Notes under the pieces: generated by a model
The model's database searches: none
The model's input: the letters and a program-made list of their open reading frames with translations, nothing else
Told to the model about the DNA's origin: nothing
Shown here: one piece after another, positions 52,089 to 60,558 of the stretch
Layout of the letters: each line of letters opens with the position of its first letter
How positions within the stretch are numbered: position 1 is the first letter of the stretch
Program-made: the position numbers and the translations under genes
DNA from: a bacterium
Lineage (GTDB): Bacteria; Patescibacteriota; Saccharimonadia; Saccharimonadales; Saccharimonadaceae
Reading direction: 5' to 3'
Assembly (NCBI GenBank): GCA_030429975.1
Contig: JAUIGB010000002.1
Location: 36,493-100,492 of the forward strand
Length of the DNA: 64,000 bases

Positions 52089-53201
52089 ATGGAAAAGTTT
52101 CGCAGAAGACTTGGAGGGATCCTCGGGACTCTTCGGGCAGAGTTCCAACAACTATACAACCGATACTTTGGTGGATTCAAGCAGTTCGATGGGGATGCCA
52201 GGCAAATCGCGCAACATGTGCTGGACGGTTTGTGGGAGGGCGATTTTTATCGTACCAGCCTGGGACACTTTGATTTTTTCTGGATGCGAGATTTCGGTAC
52301 ATGCGCGGAATCTCTCACAAAATTAGGTTACGATGCCAAGGTACACAGCACCCTAAAATGGGCAATCTACCATTACAAACGAGTTAACGAAGTGACCCTA
52401 TGCATAGACAAGTCCGGTAACGCGTTCAATGCCCCCGCAAAAAGAAGCGTCGATGCGCTACCTTGGTTACTTCACAGTATTGTAGTGAGTGATTATCAAT
52501 TGGATGAATCCGAGATTAAGTTTCTGGAACGACAATTACGCGGATATTGTAAAGGACTACTCGACAAAAACGGTAACCTAAGAAAGGGCGTGCATTTCGC
52601 CGAGTTACGAGACGCCGTAAACTACGACCGAAGCTCATACGCGATAGCTTTGATAGCGCGCATGGCCGAATGTGTAGAGATACTAAACCTAGATGGATTT
52701 CCCTACAAACTTCCGCATTATCAGGAATATCTCAAGGAGCATTACTGGAACGGAAGGTTTTTAAAAGCAGACTTCGTCACCAACGAGTGGAGTTCGGAAT
52801 GTGGACTCATAGCCTTTTATTTGGGAATCATCCGCGACAAAGACATGATGAAAAAGACGTTTGATTACATAGATGAGGAAAAACTCGCCGAACCTTACCC
52901 CATGCAATATTGCAAACATGACTACAAATTCAAGTTTCGACTAGGAATGGGTAAATGGTTAATGCCCAACTATACAGGAACTTCTATCTGGACCTGGCAG
53001 GGATCTTGGTACCTGCACCTACTGAAACGATACGACCACCCGGATTATGAAAAGCATTACGCAAAGTTCAGCGAACTCATTGAACGACATGGAACCTATC
53101 CCGAAATGGTAGGACCAGATGGCGAATGGTACAGGACTCTCATATACAATGGCGACCCTGGAATGGTTTGGGCATCTATATTCTTGGAACTAGACTACTA
53201 A
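52089..53201 (+). CDS. Alpha/alpha-barrel glycosidase-like protein
   Basis: A 370-residue cytoplasmic protein with the pattern of (alpha/alpha)6-barrel enzymes such as amylo-alpha-1,6-glucosidase or GH15-like proteins: FWMRDFGTCAESL, NYDRSSYAIALIARM, GTSIWTWQGSWYLHLL and an acidic NEWSSECG. Exact family and substrate are uncertain. TATACT lies 7 bases before the ATG. The stop overlaps the convergent HD gene. Confidence 0.78.
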   Translation: MEKFRRRLGGILGTLRAEFQQLYNRYFGGFKQFDGDARQIAQHVLDGLWEGDFYRTSLGHFDFFWMRDFGTCAESLTKLGYDAKVHSTLKWAIYHYKRVNEVTLCIDKSGNAFNAPAKRSVDALPWLLHSIVVSDYQLDESEIKFLERQLRGYCKGLLDKNGNLRKGVHFAELRDAVNYDRSSYAIALIARMAECVEILNLDGFPYKLPHYQEYLKEHYWNGRFLKADFVTNEWSSECGLIAFYLGIIRDKDMMKKTFDYIDEEKLAEPYPMQYCKHDYKFKFRLGMGKWLMPNYTGTSIWTWQGSWYLHLLKRYDHPDYEKHYAKFSELIERHGTYPEMVGPDGEWYRTLIYNGDPGMVWASIFLELDY

Positions 53202-53695
53202 ACTATAGGCTGCGCAAACCTGGCTAATATCCCTAGTGCTCTCTGATATTTTTTAATGTTTCTTATTTGTTTTTGGGATGGATTTTCGTGACCAGTTAGG
53301 TTGAGATTGTCGAAAAGGTCGGCCTTTTTGACCGCCCTCGACCTGTCATTCGTTGCGATATCTAGGATGTACTCAAAGTACAATCCCTCTTTTTCCTCGT
53401 ATGTCATCGGTTTATCGGGCCTGTGCTTTGTAAGCAATTCCAATGGTACAATCACTTCATCACCAAAACCTTCGTTGCTTAGGTCGTCAAACGTCAAATC
53501 GCTATCTTCGACAGTATCATGTAACTTTGCAACTATCTGGGTACATATTGAATGGCCTTGTATGCGCACAATCTCGCTTACCCTGCGTGGATGTTCAATA
53601 TATGGGCTACCATCGAATCTGACTTGTCCCTCATGCTTATCTTTTGCTATCTCATCTGCGCGCTGCAAATGTTCCAGCGTGTACACTTCCTTCAT
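53198..53695 (-). CDS. HD-domain phosphohydrolase (SpoT/Mesh1-like)
   Basis: 165 residues. GSPYIEHPRRVSEIVR, AKLHDTVEDSDLTFDDL and AVKKADLFDNLNLTG match the hydrolase half of RelA/SpoT and Mesh1-type small alarmone hydrolases, though KAD replaces the usual KLAD. It may break down (p)ppGpp or another nucleotide. AGGAGGG stands before the ATG. Preceded by a small gene on the same transcript. Confidence 0.8.
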   Translation of the reverse strand: MKEVYTLEHLQRADEIAKDKHEGQVRFDGSPYIEHPRRVSEIVRIQGHSICTQIVAKLHDTVEDSDLTFDDLSNEGFGDEVIVPLELLTKHRPDKPMTYEEKEGLYFEYILDIATNDRSRAVKKADLFDNLNLTGHENPSQKQIRNIKKYQRALGILARFAQPIV

Positions 53696-53698
53696 CTT

Positions 53699-54049
53699 CT
53701 ATCCCTCCTTGTTTAGTTTGTTTAGCTCCATCGGCATCCAGCCATCTACACTCCCTTCTGGCGTTGCGTACATATGGCGAAAATACCTACGGGAACCACC
53801 GTTTGAGACGAGGTTCGCATGCACTTCATCCGACACATCGACGATATACGGCGTCCCGTCTATACGCTCATATTCGTCTGGTCCGTACTCAGCGTTTTGC
53901 CGAGGAGCATAAACTTCACGTATATAGTTCTGTAGCGCTTCGCGCGACACGTGCAACGAGAAGCCATCCGGTCTCGTTCCCCAGCCTCGTTCAGACTCTT
54001 CCCATTTTTGGCAGACAACCGGGTTATCTCCTGTTTGTATTTTTTCCAT
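53699..54049 (-). CDS. Hypothetical 116-residue protein
   Basis: Not recognised. Soluble, Trp/Tyr-rich, no membrane helix. GGAG lies before the ATG. It is 3 bases upstream of the HD-domain gene and shares its transcript, whose leader carries a possible attenuator. A short ATG start was kept because the sequence upstream folds as a hairpin rather than coding. Confidence 0.7.
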   Translation of the reverse strand: MEKIQTGDNPVVCQKWEESERGWGTRPDGFSLHVSREALQNYIREVYAPRQNAEYGPDEYERIDGTPYIVDVSDEVHANLVSNGGSRRYFRHMYATPEGSVDGWMPMELNKLNKEG

Positions 54050-54080
54050 CTTGTTTCTCCTTTCTGTCGTGCTGTGGAGA

Positions 54081-54138
54081 AATAAAAACTCGGCTCTTCA
54101 CTGCACAACAAACATTATTGTTGGTAGTGAAGTAACCG
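54081..54138 (-). terminator. Terminator-like hairpin in the leader of the HD operon
   Basis: On the minus strand CGG-ta-CTTCACT pairs with AGTGAAG-ag-CCG around an inner CAACA/TGTTG stem, followed by AGTTTTTATTT. It sits between promoter and start codon, so it could act as an attenuator. A second hairpin GGGACC/GGTCCC lies just upstream (54147-54164). Confidence 0.6.
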
Positions 54139-54186
54139 CAATGGACGGGACCTTTCTCGGTCCCCGCTGAACCTACTTCTACTGTT

Positions 54187-54215
54187 AGTATAGTAATAAT
54201 ATCGATAAATTGCAA
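54187..54215 (-). promoter_or_regulatory. Promoter of the HD operon
   Basis: Minus strand TTGCAA (54210-54215), a 17-base spacer and TATACT (54187-54192). It predicts a leader of about 130 bases. Confidence 0.65.
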
Positions 54216-54245
54216 GCAGGAGCATAATTAGCTTTTGATACCGTA

Positions 54246-54274
54246 TTGACTAATCACATCTAATGAGTTATAAT
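54246..54274 (+). promoter_or_regulatory. Promoter of the MmpS-like gene
   Basis: TTGACT (54246-54251), exactly 17 bases, TATAAT (54269-54274). The leader of about 85 bases contains a TTAGGAGT Shine-Dalgarno. Confidence 0.8.
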
Positions 54275-54364
54275 ATGTAAAACCTTTGCAGCCGCAAGGT
54301 TGTCGTCCTGTTCAACAAAAAGCAGAGGCGACATCACAGCAGTACCTTAGGAGTAAGAGAGACT

Positions 54365-54790
54365 ATGAGAAAACTGCTCATGCCGATTGCCACGGCAATC
54401 GCGCTGGCCCTGGGCCTGGTAATGCCCACAGCGTCGGCCGGACCCATGCCGTGGGACATACCCGGCAACAACAGCGTCACCTACCGACTGAGTGCGGACG
54501 AGCCCACACAGGTAATCGTTCGCTACAAGAACGGCAAGGGTGAGAAGTGGAACATGACCTACCTGCCCTGGAGCTACAGCTTCACAGGAAAGGCGCCCTA
54601 CGGGTTCCATTCGAGCAACGTGTCACCCAGTGGCAGGGAACGCCCGGGCGGCAAGCCAAACTGGGCACCAACCAACTACACCTGCAGTATCACCGTGAAC
54701 GGTAAGGTTGTTGTCAGCAGGTCTGGCGAAACGGCCTACAGCTGTCAGTACGGCTACGGCGTCCAAGACCCGTCGACCTACGGCCGCTGA
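54365..54790 (+). CDS. Secreted MmpS-like protein, probably from an actinobacterium
   Basis: A 141-residue exported protein. A signal peptide (residues 1-25, TASA/GP) is followed by an MmpS-type domain: VTYRLSADEPTQVIVRY, then TYLPWSYSF, then YTCSITVNGKVV and a second Cys (AYSCQYG). In mycobacteria MmpS proteins assist MmpL transporters in lipid and siderophore export; many Actinobacteria also have such domains. Codons are strongly GC-rich at the third position (GCG, CTG, GGC, ACC), unlike nearly all neighbours. It has its own promoter, Shine-Dalgarno and terminator. I infer recent transfer from an actinobacterium, possibly a host. Confidence 0.85.
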   Translation: MRKLLMPIATAIALALGLVMPTASAGPMPWDIPGNNSVTYRLSADEPTQVIVRYKNGKGEKWNMTYLPWSYSFTGKAPYGFHSSNVSPSGRERPGGKPNWAPTNYTCSITVNGKVVVSRSGETAYSCQYGYGVQDPSTYGR

Positions 54791-54822
54791 TCCAGAAACG
54801 GTCAATCAGATTTCTCAACTCA

Positions 54823-54856
54823 AAACCCCCGTACCGCTGTAAGCGGGCGGGGGTTT
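54823..54856. terminator. Two-way terminator between the MmpS-like gene and dnaK
   Basis: AAACCCCCG (54823-54831) pairs with CGGGGGTTT (54848-54856) around an inner CCGC/GCGG stem. It works for both convergent genes. Confidence 0.85.
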
Positions 54857-54871
54857 GTTGATTTATGGTTA

Positions 54872-56782
54872 TTATTTTTTGTCTTTCTTTTCTTTTTCTT
54901 CGTCGACTACTTCACCTTCTACTGGTTCGTCTTTTTTGTCGCCAGCATCGTCGTTCTTTTCTTCGCTCTCTTTTGATGCCTGCTCGTACATTTTAGCGCC
55001 GATTGGCATAATTTTGTCATTTAGCGCTTTTACGGCTTCCTCGATTTTTTCCTTGTCAGCATCGGAATCCTCTTTGACTTTTTTCGCCTCTTCTACGGCT
55101 TCTTTGATAGTCTTTACATCGTCATCACTGATTTTATCCTTGTATTCATCTGGCATTTTTTCAGCCTGATAAATTGCATTTTCTAGCTGATTACGTAGGT
55201 CCACAGATTCTCGTTTTTTCTTGTCCTCGTCAGCATGCATCTCAGCTTCTTTTTGTGCCTTTTCGATGTCTTCTTTACTCATGTTGCCACTGTCTTGAAT
55301 GGTAACGGAGTTTTCTTTACCTGTACCTTTGTCTTTGGCGGTCACATTGAGGATGCCGTTCGCATCTAGACTAAACGTCACCTCGATTTGCGGCACGCCT
55401 CGCGGAGCAGGAGCGATTCCATCAAGGATAAAACGACCCAGTGATTTGTTATCGGCAGCCATTTCACGTTCGCCCTGCAGTACGTGAATTTCCACCTGCG
55501 GTTGATTGTCGGCAGCGGTACTAAATGTCTCGGACTTGCTAGTTGGAATAGTAGTATTACGTTCGATTAGTTTCGTCGACACGCTTCCCATAGTTTCTAT
55601 ACCGAGCGACAGCGGCGTCACGTCTAGTAGTAGTACATCCTTTACGTCGCCTTGCAGTACGCCACCTTGGATTGCCGCGCCCACGGCGACGACTTCATCC
55701 GGGTTTACTCCTTTTAGGGGATCCTTGCCAAAGATTTCTTTGACTTTTTCTACGACCGCCGGCATTCGAGTCATACCACCAACAAGCACGATTTCATTAA
55801 CTTCGCTAGCTTTTATGCCAGCGTCCTTTAGTGCTTTGTTTACTGGATCGGCCAAGCGGTCGATTAATTCCTTGACCATTTCCTCTAGTTTTGCACGAGT
55901 CAGCTTGTACTCGAAGTGCTTTGGACCATCGGCATCTGCCGTAATGAATGGCAAGTTTACTTCATATTCGTTTGTGCTGGACAGTTCTTTCTTTGCCTTC
56001 TCGGCTTCGTCTTTTAGACGCTGCATGGCAGCCTTGTCAGATTTTAGATCTACACCCTCGTCATTTTTGAATACATCAATAAAATGATTGACTATTCGGT
56101 TGTCAAAGTCTTCACCACCTAGGTGTGTATCACCGTTTGTGGAGCGGACTTCGAACACGCCATCGCCAAGCTCTAGAATTGACACGTCGAACGTACCACC
56201 ACCAAGGTCGAATACGGCAATCTTTTCGTCCTTTTTACTCTCTAGGCCGTATGCTAATGCAGCCGCGGTTGGCTCGTTGATAATGCGCTTGACCTCCAGG
56301 CCAGCGATTTTACCGGCATCCTTGGTAGCCTGCCTTTGCGAGTCATCGAAGTACGCAGGAACCGTTATAATGGCCTCGGTGACTTTATCGCCTAGGAAAG
56401 CTTCGGCATCAGCTTTGAGCTTGCTTAGTATCATTGCGGACACTTCTTCGGGCGTATAGTCTTTGTCGCCCATTTTTACCGCTACGCCGGTACCCTTCTT
56501 GACAATCTCATACGGCATGATGTCGTGATCTTTTTGGACTTCTTTGTCGCTAAACTTACGACCAATCAGACGTTTCACGCCATAAATTGTATTTTTTGCA
56601 TTCGTAACGCGCTGACGCTGAGCGACTTGACCCACCAGTCGGTCGCCCTTTTTATTCACGGCTACTACCGACGGTGTAGTACGATTGCCTTCGGCATTTG
56701 CTATCACTTCTGGCTTGCCAGCAACCATGTACGCCATAGCACTGTTAGTTGTTCCTAGATCAATTCCGATAATCTTACCCAC
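54872..56782 (-). CDS. dnaK: Chaperone DnaK (Hsp70)
   Basis: 636 residues. [12 protein letters not shown] (phosphate 1), [13 protein letters not shown] (phosphate 2) and a full substrate-binding domain; the acidic tail ends EKKDKK with a conserved VVDEE. The start is GTG (56782), with AGGAGG 8-9 bases before it. Controlled by HrcA through the CIRCE at 56876-56902. Confidence 0.99.
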   Translation of the reverse strand: MGKIIGIDLGTTNSAMAYMVAGKPEVIANAEGNRTTPSVVAVNKKGDRLVGQVAQRQRVTNAKNTIYGVKRLIGRKFSDKEVQKDHDIMPYEIVKKGTGVAVKMGDKDYTPEEVSAMILSKLKADAEAFLGDKVTEAIITVPAYFDDSQRQATKDAGKIAGLEVKRIINEPTAAALAYGLESKKDEKIAVFDLGGGTFDVSILELGDGVFEVRSTNGDTHLGGEDFDNRIVNHFIDVFKNDEGVDLKSDKAAMQRLKDEAEKAKKELSSTNEYEVNLPFITADADGPKHFEYKLTRAKLEEMVKELIDRLADPVNKALKDAGIKASEVNEIVLVGGMTRMPAVVEKVKEIFGKDPLKGVNPDEVVAVGAAIQGGVLQGDVKDVLLLDVTPLSLGIETMGSVSTKLIERNTTIPTSKSETFSTAADNQPQVEIHVLQGEREMAADNKSLGRFILDGIAPAPRGVPQIEVTFSLDANGILNVTAKDKGTGKENSVTIQDSGNMSKEDIEKAQKEAEMHADEDKKKRESVDLRNQLENAIYQAEKMPDEYKDKISDDDVKTIKEAVEEAKKVKEDSDADKEKIEEAVKALNDKIMPIGAKMYEQASKESEEKNDDAGDKKDEPVEGEVVDEEKEKKDKK

Positions 56783-56864
56783 TGAATTATCCTCCTGTTA
56801 ATTATTTAAGTCTTTTCGTTATTCCTATTCTAGCACTCTACTATGTAGATTGCCAACACTCATG

Positions 56865-56893
56865 ATTGTATATAATTGGCACTCGCATGTCAA
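56865..56893 (-). promoter_or_regulatory. dnaK promoter
   Basis: Minus strand TTGACA (56888-56893), 17-base spacer, TACAAT (56865-56870). The -35 is inside the CIRCE spacer. Confidence 0.85.
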
Positions 56894-56902
56894 GAGTGCT
56901 AA
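56876..56902 (-). promoter_or_regulatory. CIRCE operator of dnaK
   Basis: Minus strand TTAGCACTC-N9-GAGTGCCAA, one change from consensus. It covers the -35 box, so bound HrcA would block polymerase. Confidence 0.93.
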
Positions 56903-56954
56903 TTATAAAAATTACCCCTGTTGGGGTTCCTGTCTTAGCAAAATGTAATGGTAT

Positions 56955-57170
56955 CTATACGCCAAACTTGCGTGATCCGAAGCCACTACTTGATTCCACG
57001 GTTTTACGAACTACCACTGTTTGTTGATTCGGCTGCCTTGAGGACATTAGCATAGCTATAGCATTACCAGCACCAAAAACGGATAGCGCACCGACACCAG
57101 CAACCTTCAAGAACTCCTGTCTGGACATGGGCCTATCTAATAAATTCTTCACCGTCGTTTTTTGTTGCAT
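56955..57170 (-). CDS. Tat-like mini-protein
   Basis: 71 residues. The N-terminal part reads RPMSRQEFLKVAGVGALSVF, close to the twin-arginine motif SRRxFLK but with RQ in place of RR, followed by a short hydrophobic stretch and a Gly/Ser/Phe-rich tail ending SRKFGV. Probably a membrane-anchored short protein. Its function is unknown. TatC and TatA lie 5-6 kb downstream in the window. Confidence 0.75.
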   Translation of the reverse strand: MQQKTTVKNLLDRPMSRQEFLKVAGVGALSVFGAGNAIAMLMSSRQPNQQTVVVRKTVESSSGFGSRKFGV

Positions 57171-57256
57171 GTTTGTTTAAATAAGATTTTGTAATCCAAT
57201 TGTACCGCAATACCGGCATAAGCGCAATACAAGGTTTGTTATTTATCTGCTTTTAT

Positions 57257-58303
57257 CTAACTCTTTGTATTCTTTTTGAGTTTACGCTTTACCACGCCAT
57301 GAGTATTGCGCCATATTGTCGTAAATCCTATTCCCAAGACCACGACAACAGCCATGACAAACAAAATGATACGCCAAGGTATTACCCAAAAGGAAACTTC
57401 TCTCACAACTGGAATATCCCTTTCGCCATCGTCATATACCGCAACAACTTTAGCTACGTAGTGCCCTATTCTAAAATCAGATATTTTTGACCAGTCCCAT
57501 ACCAACTCTTGACGTTGTTGACCGTCAGCATCTGTGACACTTTTATACACGGGAAAGCCTTCATTCCATGAAGCAGTCATTGTTCTAGGTGTATCCGGAA
57601 ATAAATAACCTTTTTTATCATTAACCGGAATAGTGGCTATAGGTACATTATCATCGCTACCCCTTTGGATAAATACATTTCCGGCCGGTTGCACAAACGT
57701 GTTGCCACTATTATAAAAAGTTATGTCAATGTCCGCAGGTAAATATTCTAAAACGCCAGGTACCGACACATCGGTGATCTCGAATGACCTAGTTGCCCCT
57801 GGTCTATCTACATTAATTAGCGCGAACACGGCGACAGAACCACTGAGCGTCGTTCCCCTCTCGGCGACCGATTCACTCGTTCTGCTAATAACAACTGCAA
57901 ATGAATACGCGAAGCCCGTCTCTTGAGGTAGGTCGACCGAAATCTCCTGTTTCATCGCCTCGCCCGAATCAAGAGTGAAAACTGGATCGCTAAAAGTCAC
58001 CCATTCACCAACCCCTACCGGTTCTGTATCAAGCATGTCTATCTCGCCCGTTTTTTTGTCAACATTAAACTCTCGTAATTGAATTTGGAGTGTCTCTCTA
58101 TTGATACTCTGGTTTTCGATCCGCAAATCTAATGTTTTTTTCTGACCGGGCTTTACTGTATCCACGAGTGTAGCTGGAGAAACTTGCAGGGCAAAACCCT
58201 CGGATCTAGTAACATTCTGTGCATACGTAATAGTACCGACAACCCCGATAAGCGCTACGGCAACACCTAGTACAAGTCCACCTCTCTTGAACAATCCCTT
58301 CAT
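57257..58303 (-). CDS. DUF916-like surface protein with C-terminal anchor
   Basis: 348 residues: signal peptide (about 1-28, TYA/QN), an Ig-like N-terminal domain (GFALQVSPATLVDTVKPGQK, TLDLRIENQSI), a second beta domain, a C-terminal membrane helix (about 308-330) and a basic tail. The pattern matches DUF916/WxL-interacting proteins of Gram-positive bacteria in layout. AAGGAGAA precedes the ATG. Confidence 0.82.
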   Translation of the reverse strand: MKGLFKRGGLVLGVAVALIGVVGTITYAQNVTRSEGFALQVSPATLVDTVKPGQKKTLDLRIENQSINRETLQIQLREFNVDKKTGEIDMLDTEPVGVGEWVTFSDPVFTLDSGEAMKQEISVDLPQETGFAYSFAVVISRTSESVAERGTTLSGSVAVFALINVDRPGATRSFEITDVSVPGVLEYLPADIDITFYNSGNTFVQPAGNVFIQRGSDDNVPIATIPVNDKKGYLFPDTPRTMTASWNEGFPVYKSVTDADGQQRQELVWDWSKISDFRIGHYVAKVVAVYDDGERDIPVVREVSFWVIPWRIILFVMAVVVVLGIGFTTIWRNTHGVVKRKLKKNTKS

Positions 58304-58338
58304 CCTATTCTCCTTTATACCCAGTATACATGTAATAT

Positions 58339-58370
58339 AAAAAACTGCCTCGTAAATAGGCAGTTTTTTA
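58339..58370 (-). terminator. Terminator after the 58384-59430 gene
   Basis: AAAACTGCCT/AGGCAGTTTT around CGTAAAT, with A and T runs on both sides. Confidence 0.85.
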
Positions 58371-58383
58371 TTATCTGATTACT

Positions 58384-59430
58384 TTAGAATATGCCTGCGC
58401 CCGTAAACGTGATCGTGTCACTGTAGTCGGTAGCAGCAGGCGTGATACCTGATATAGCAGCTTGGTTTCTAATGGTTAGAACCGCGGTATCGGCTGTACC
58501 ATCAGAGCTTGCGAGCGTTCGTAGAGTGTTGTCTAAGCCAGCACCATCATCCGCACCATCATAGTCGAATGCAGCCGCAACTGTAATCGTACCAGTTCCT
58601 CCACCTTGTGAGTCACTCACACCGGTGATATAACCTTCTGTACCGGGTGACAATGTGTCCGCAACGCCAGCGGTGCTATCGAGTGCATAAGATGCGCTTG
58701 TAGACGCCAGGCCTGCAGTTGCATCTTCCCTTGCCCAGACCATCCAGCCAAACTGCGCATTAGTATTGATAGTGACAGTTCGTGGAGTTGGACTCTCTGT
58801 TACCGATCCCGTACTCAACGAACCCAATGGATCCGTATTTGCGCTCAGCGCGAACGAGAATGCCTGTGGAACGGTAGCGGTGACGTCAATAGTTCCATCA
58901 TTTACTGTTTGGGTAACAAACTCCGTGCTATCTTGAAGCGTCGGGCCTGCTATGTATGTCTCTACAGAACCTGTGTTTGTGCTAGAGGCGCTTCCTTGCG
59001 TAGTAACAGCGGCGGAGTTAGTCCAGTTAAAGCAGTAGAGCGTATCGGGAGTTAGTGTTGTGCTTGGGAATGTGACCTCCTGGGAGTTAACGGCCGTAGC
59101 CGTATTAATACCAGGCCAAGCGGCCGCACCCGATGGCCACGAGAGGTTAGTGGTGCTCACCGTAAACGTACCGGCAGCTCCGAGTGAATAGCCAGTAGGA
59201 AATGTAACGTGAACCTCTGTCTCTGTAACGCTACTAGGGGTAGATGCACAAACCGTTCCGGTAGTAGCCGTATTGACAGTTATATTATCGAATCGCACCA
59301 TAACTTCTTCGAGCGCCACAGCATTCGCCTTGCCAGTAATCAAGAGCATAGACGCGATCACGCTAAAAGTAAAAGCTACCGCTACTGCAAACGGCGTTAA
59401 TTTAATATGTTGTGCATGGTGTGTTTTCAT
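58384..59430 (-). CDS. Secreted Ser/Thr/Ala-rich surface protein (WxL-like locus)
   Basis: 348 residues with a signal peptide (about 1-38; ANA/VA). The mature part is rich in Thr, Ser, Ala and Gly with beta-strand patterns, including FGWMVWAREDATAG and a C-terminal ITFTGAGIF. One Cys pair (VCAST, LYCFNW) lies in the first half. It resembles S-layer or WxL-type proteins in composition; I cannot assign a named family. Confidence 0.78.
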   Translation of the reverse strand: MKTHHAQHIKLTPFAVAVAFTFSVIASMLLITGKANAVALEEVMVRFDNITVNTATTGTVCASTPSSVTETEVHVTFPTGYSLGAAGTFTVSTTNLSWPSGAAAWPGINTATAVNSQEVTFPSTTLTPDTLYCFNWTNSAAVTTQGSASSTNTGSVETYIAGPTLQDSTEFVTQTVNDGTIDVTATVPQAFSFALSANTDPLGSLSTGSVTESPTPRTVTINTNAQFGWMVWAREDATAGLASTSASYALDSTAGVADTLSPGTEGYITGVSDSQGGGTGTITVAAAFDYDGADDGAGLDNTLRTLASSDGTADTAVLTIRNQAAISGITPAATDYSDTITFTGAGIF

Positions 59431-59509
59431 ATTATTCTCGTGTGTTAGTTTTTGCTATTACTTACAGGGGGTATTGTAACGTAAGCATTATCCATTTGCA
59501 AGTCTTATT

Positions 59510-60532
59510 CTAATGTTTTAATCTTCTGTGGAAAAACCTGCCATGTTCTAGATACCACAAGAACACCAATGCGCCCAGCGTTGCTATATATATCTGCCAT
59601 AGGTATTGTTGCAATAACGCAATGATTGGATGGGTCTCCTGGTACCTACTGTCTAGGCCTAAAGCGCCAGATCCTTTACTAGAATAGGCAACGGCAACCG
59701 TGTTATAGACCGTTACGCGACCGTTGGCATCTACCACCTTTGCCGATATGTTGTATGTTTTGGGTTGAGAATACGTATGATAAAACGTCTGCACCTTGTG
59801 TGTGTGGACAGTATACTTCTCTATGGTACCGTCCCCCCAGTCTATGGTTACGGTAAATGGCGTTTCGCCACCCTTGATACTAAAACTCCAGGCAGTCGGT
59901 TTGGTTGAGTCCGAGGGTACCTGAGTAAAGTTATCTTCTGTGATAATCTGCGGTTCTAGTATCGGCAACTCTATAGTCACATTGGGGGTAGATATAGGCC
60001 CGGGCTCCGAGGAAGGAGATGGACTCGGAGTTGGTAATGTATTGCGCGTAACCAAAATAACCGAACTGGAATTTCCTATACCACCGGTTATAGTCTGTAC
60101 TTGTGCTAACAGGTTGTTATTCCCAATAGTTAAAGGCACGTTCACCGAGAAAGAACCTCCGGGAGTACAATTTGTTGATCCCACGGAATTCGTGCCTCGG
60201 TATATAACTATCAAAATTGGTGGAACGATAACAGGGCACGTGCCGCTAACTTTGACGGAAGAATTCGTCGTGACTGTATTGTTCGTAGGGCTAGTAATCA
60301 CTGGAGAGCCGCCGGGTATAGGCGCAGGGACAGAGGCCGATATTCCCAAATCGAGGGCAGAAGCATTTAAATTTTGTACTAAGGCCATCATTCCTATCGG
60401 CGCTAGCATCAAAATAAAAAGTACCCTGTACGACGTGTGTCGATGCGCTAATAACTTGCCCGTATGTTTATGATGGCGCAGTTTTAAATGTTTGTTTATT
60501 CTTCTATGTATCTTACGATGAACAGACTTCAC
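59510..60532 (-). CDS. PKD-domain surface protein
   Basis: 340 residues: a very basic N-terminus (many His, Arg, Lys), a hydrophobic segment (about 33-55), an Ig/Big-like domain with a Cys pair (GTCPVIV, STNCTPG), a Ser/Pro linker, a PKD-like domain (FTVTIDWGDGTIEKYTVH, YNISAKVVDANG) and a C-terminal membrane helix with a basic end. The start is GTG, 6 bases after TATACT. It is divergent from the 60559 gene with a 26-base gap. Confidence 0.82.
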   Translation of the reverse strand: MKSVHRKIHRRINKHLKLRHHKHTGKLLAHRHTSYRVLFILMLAPIGMMALVQNLNASALDLGISASVPAPIPGGSPVITSPTNNTVTTNSSVKVSGTCPVIVPPILIVIYRGTNSVGSTNCTPGGSFSVNVPLTIGNNNLLAQVQTITGGIGNSSSVILVTRNTLPTPSPSPSSEPGPISTPNVTIELPILEPQIITEDNFTQVPSDSTKPTAWSFSIKGGETPFTVTIDWGDGTIEKYTVHTHKVQTFYHTYSQPKTYNISAKVVDANGRVTVYNTVAVAYSSKGSGALGLDSRYQETHPIIALLQQYLWQIYIATLGALVFLWYLEHGRFFHRRLKH

Positions 60533-60558
60533 GCTAGTAGTATATAATAATAAGCATA

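Noticed and set aside
54024..54215. Minus-strand 63-residue frame with several cysteines
   Set aside because: It would start upstream of the predicted transcript start and runs through two strong hairpins; the region reads better as an RNA leader.
55506..56459. Long plus-strand frames opposite dnaK
   Set aside because: They are antisense shadows of a strongly conserved gene, Ser-rich from reverse-complement codon bias, with no start signals.
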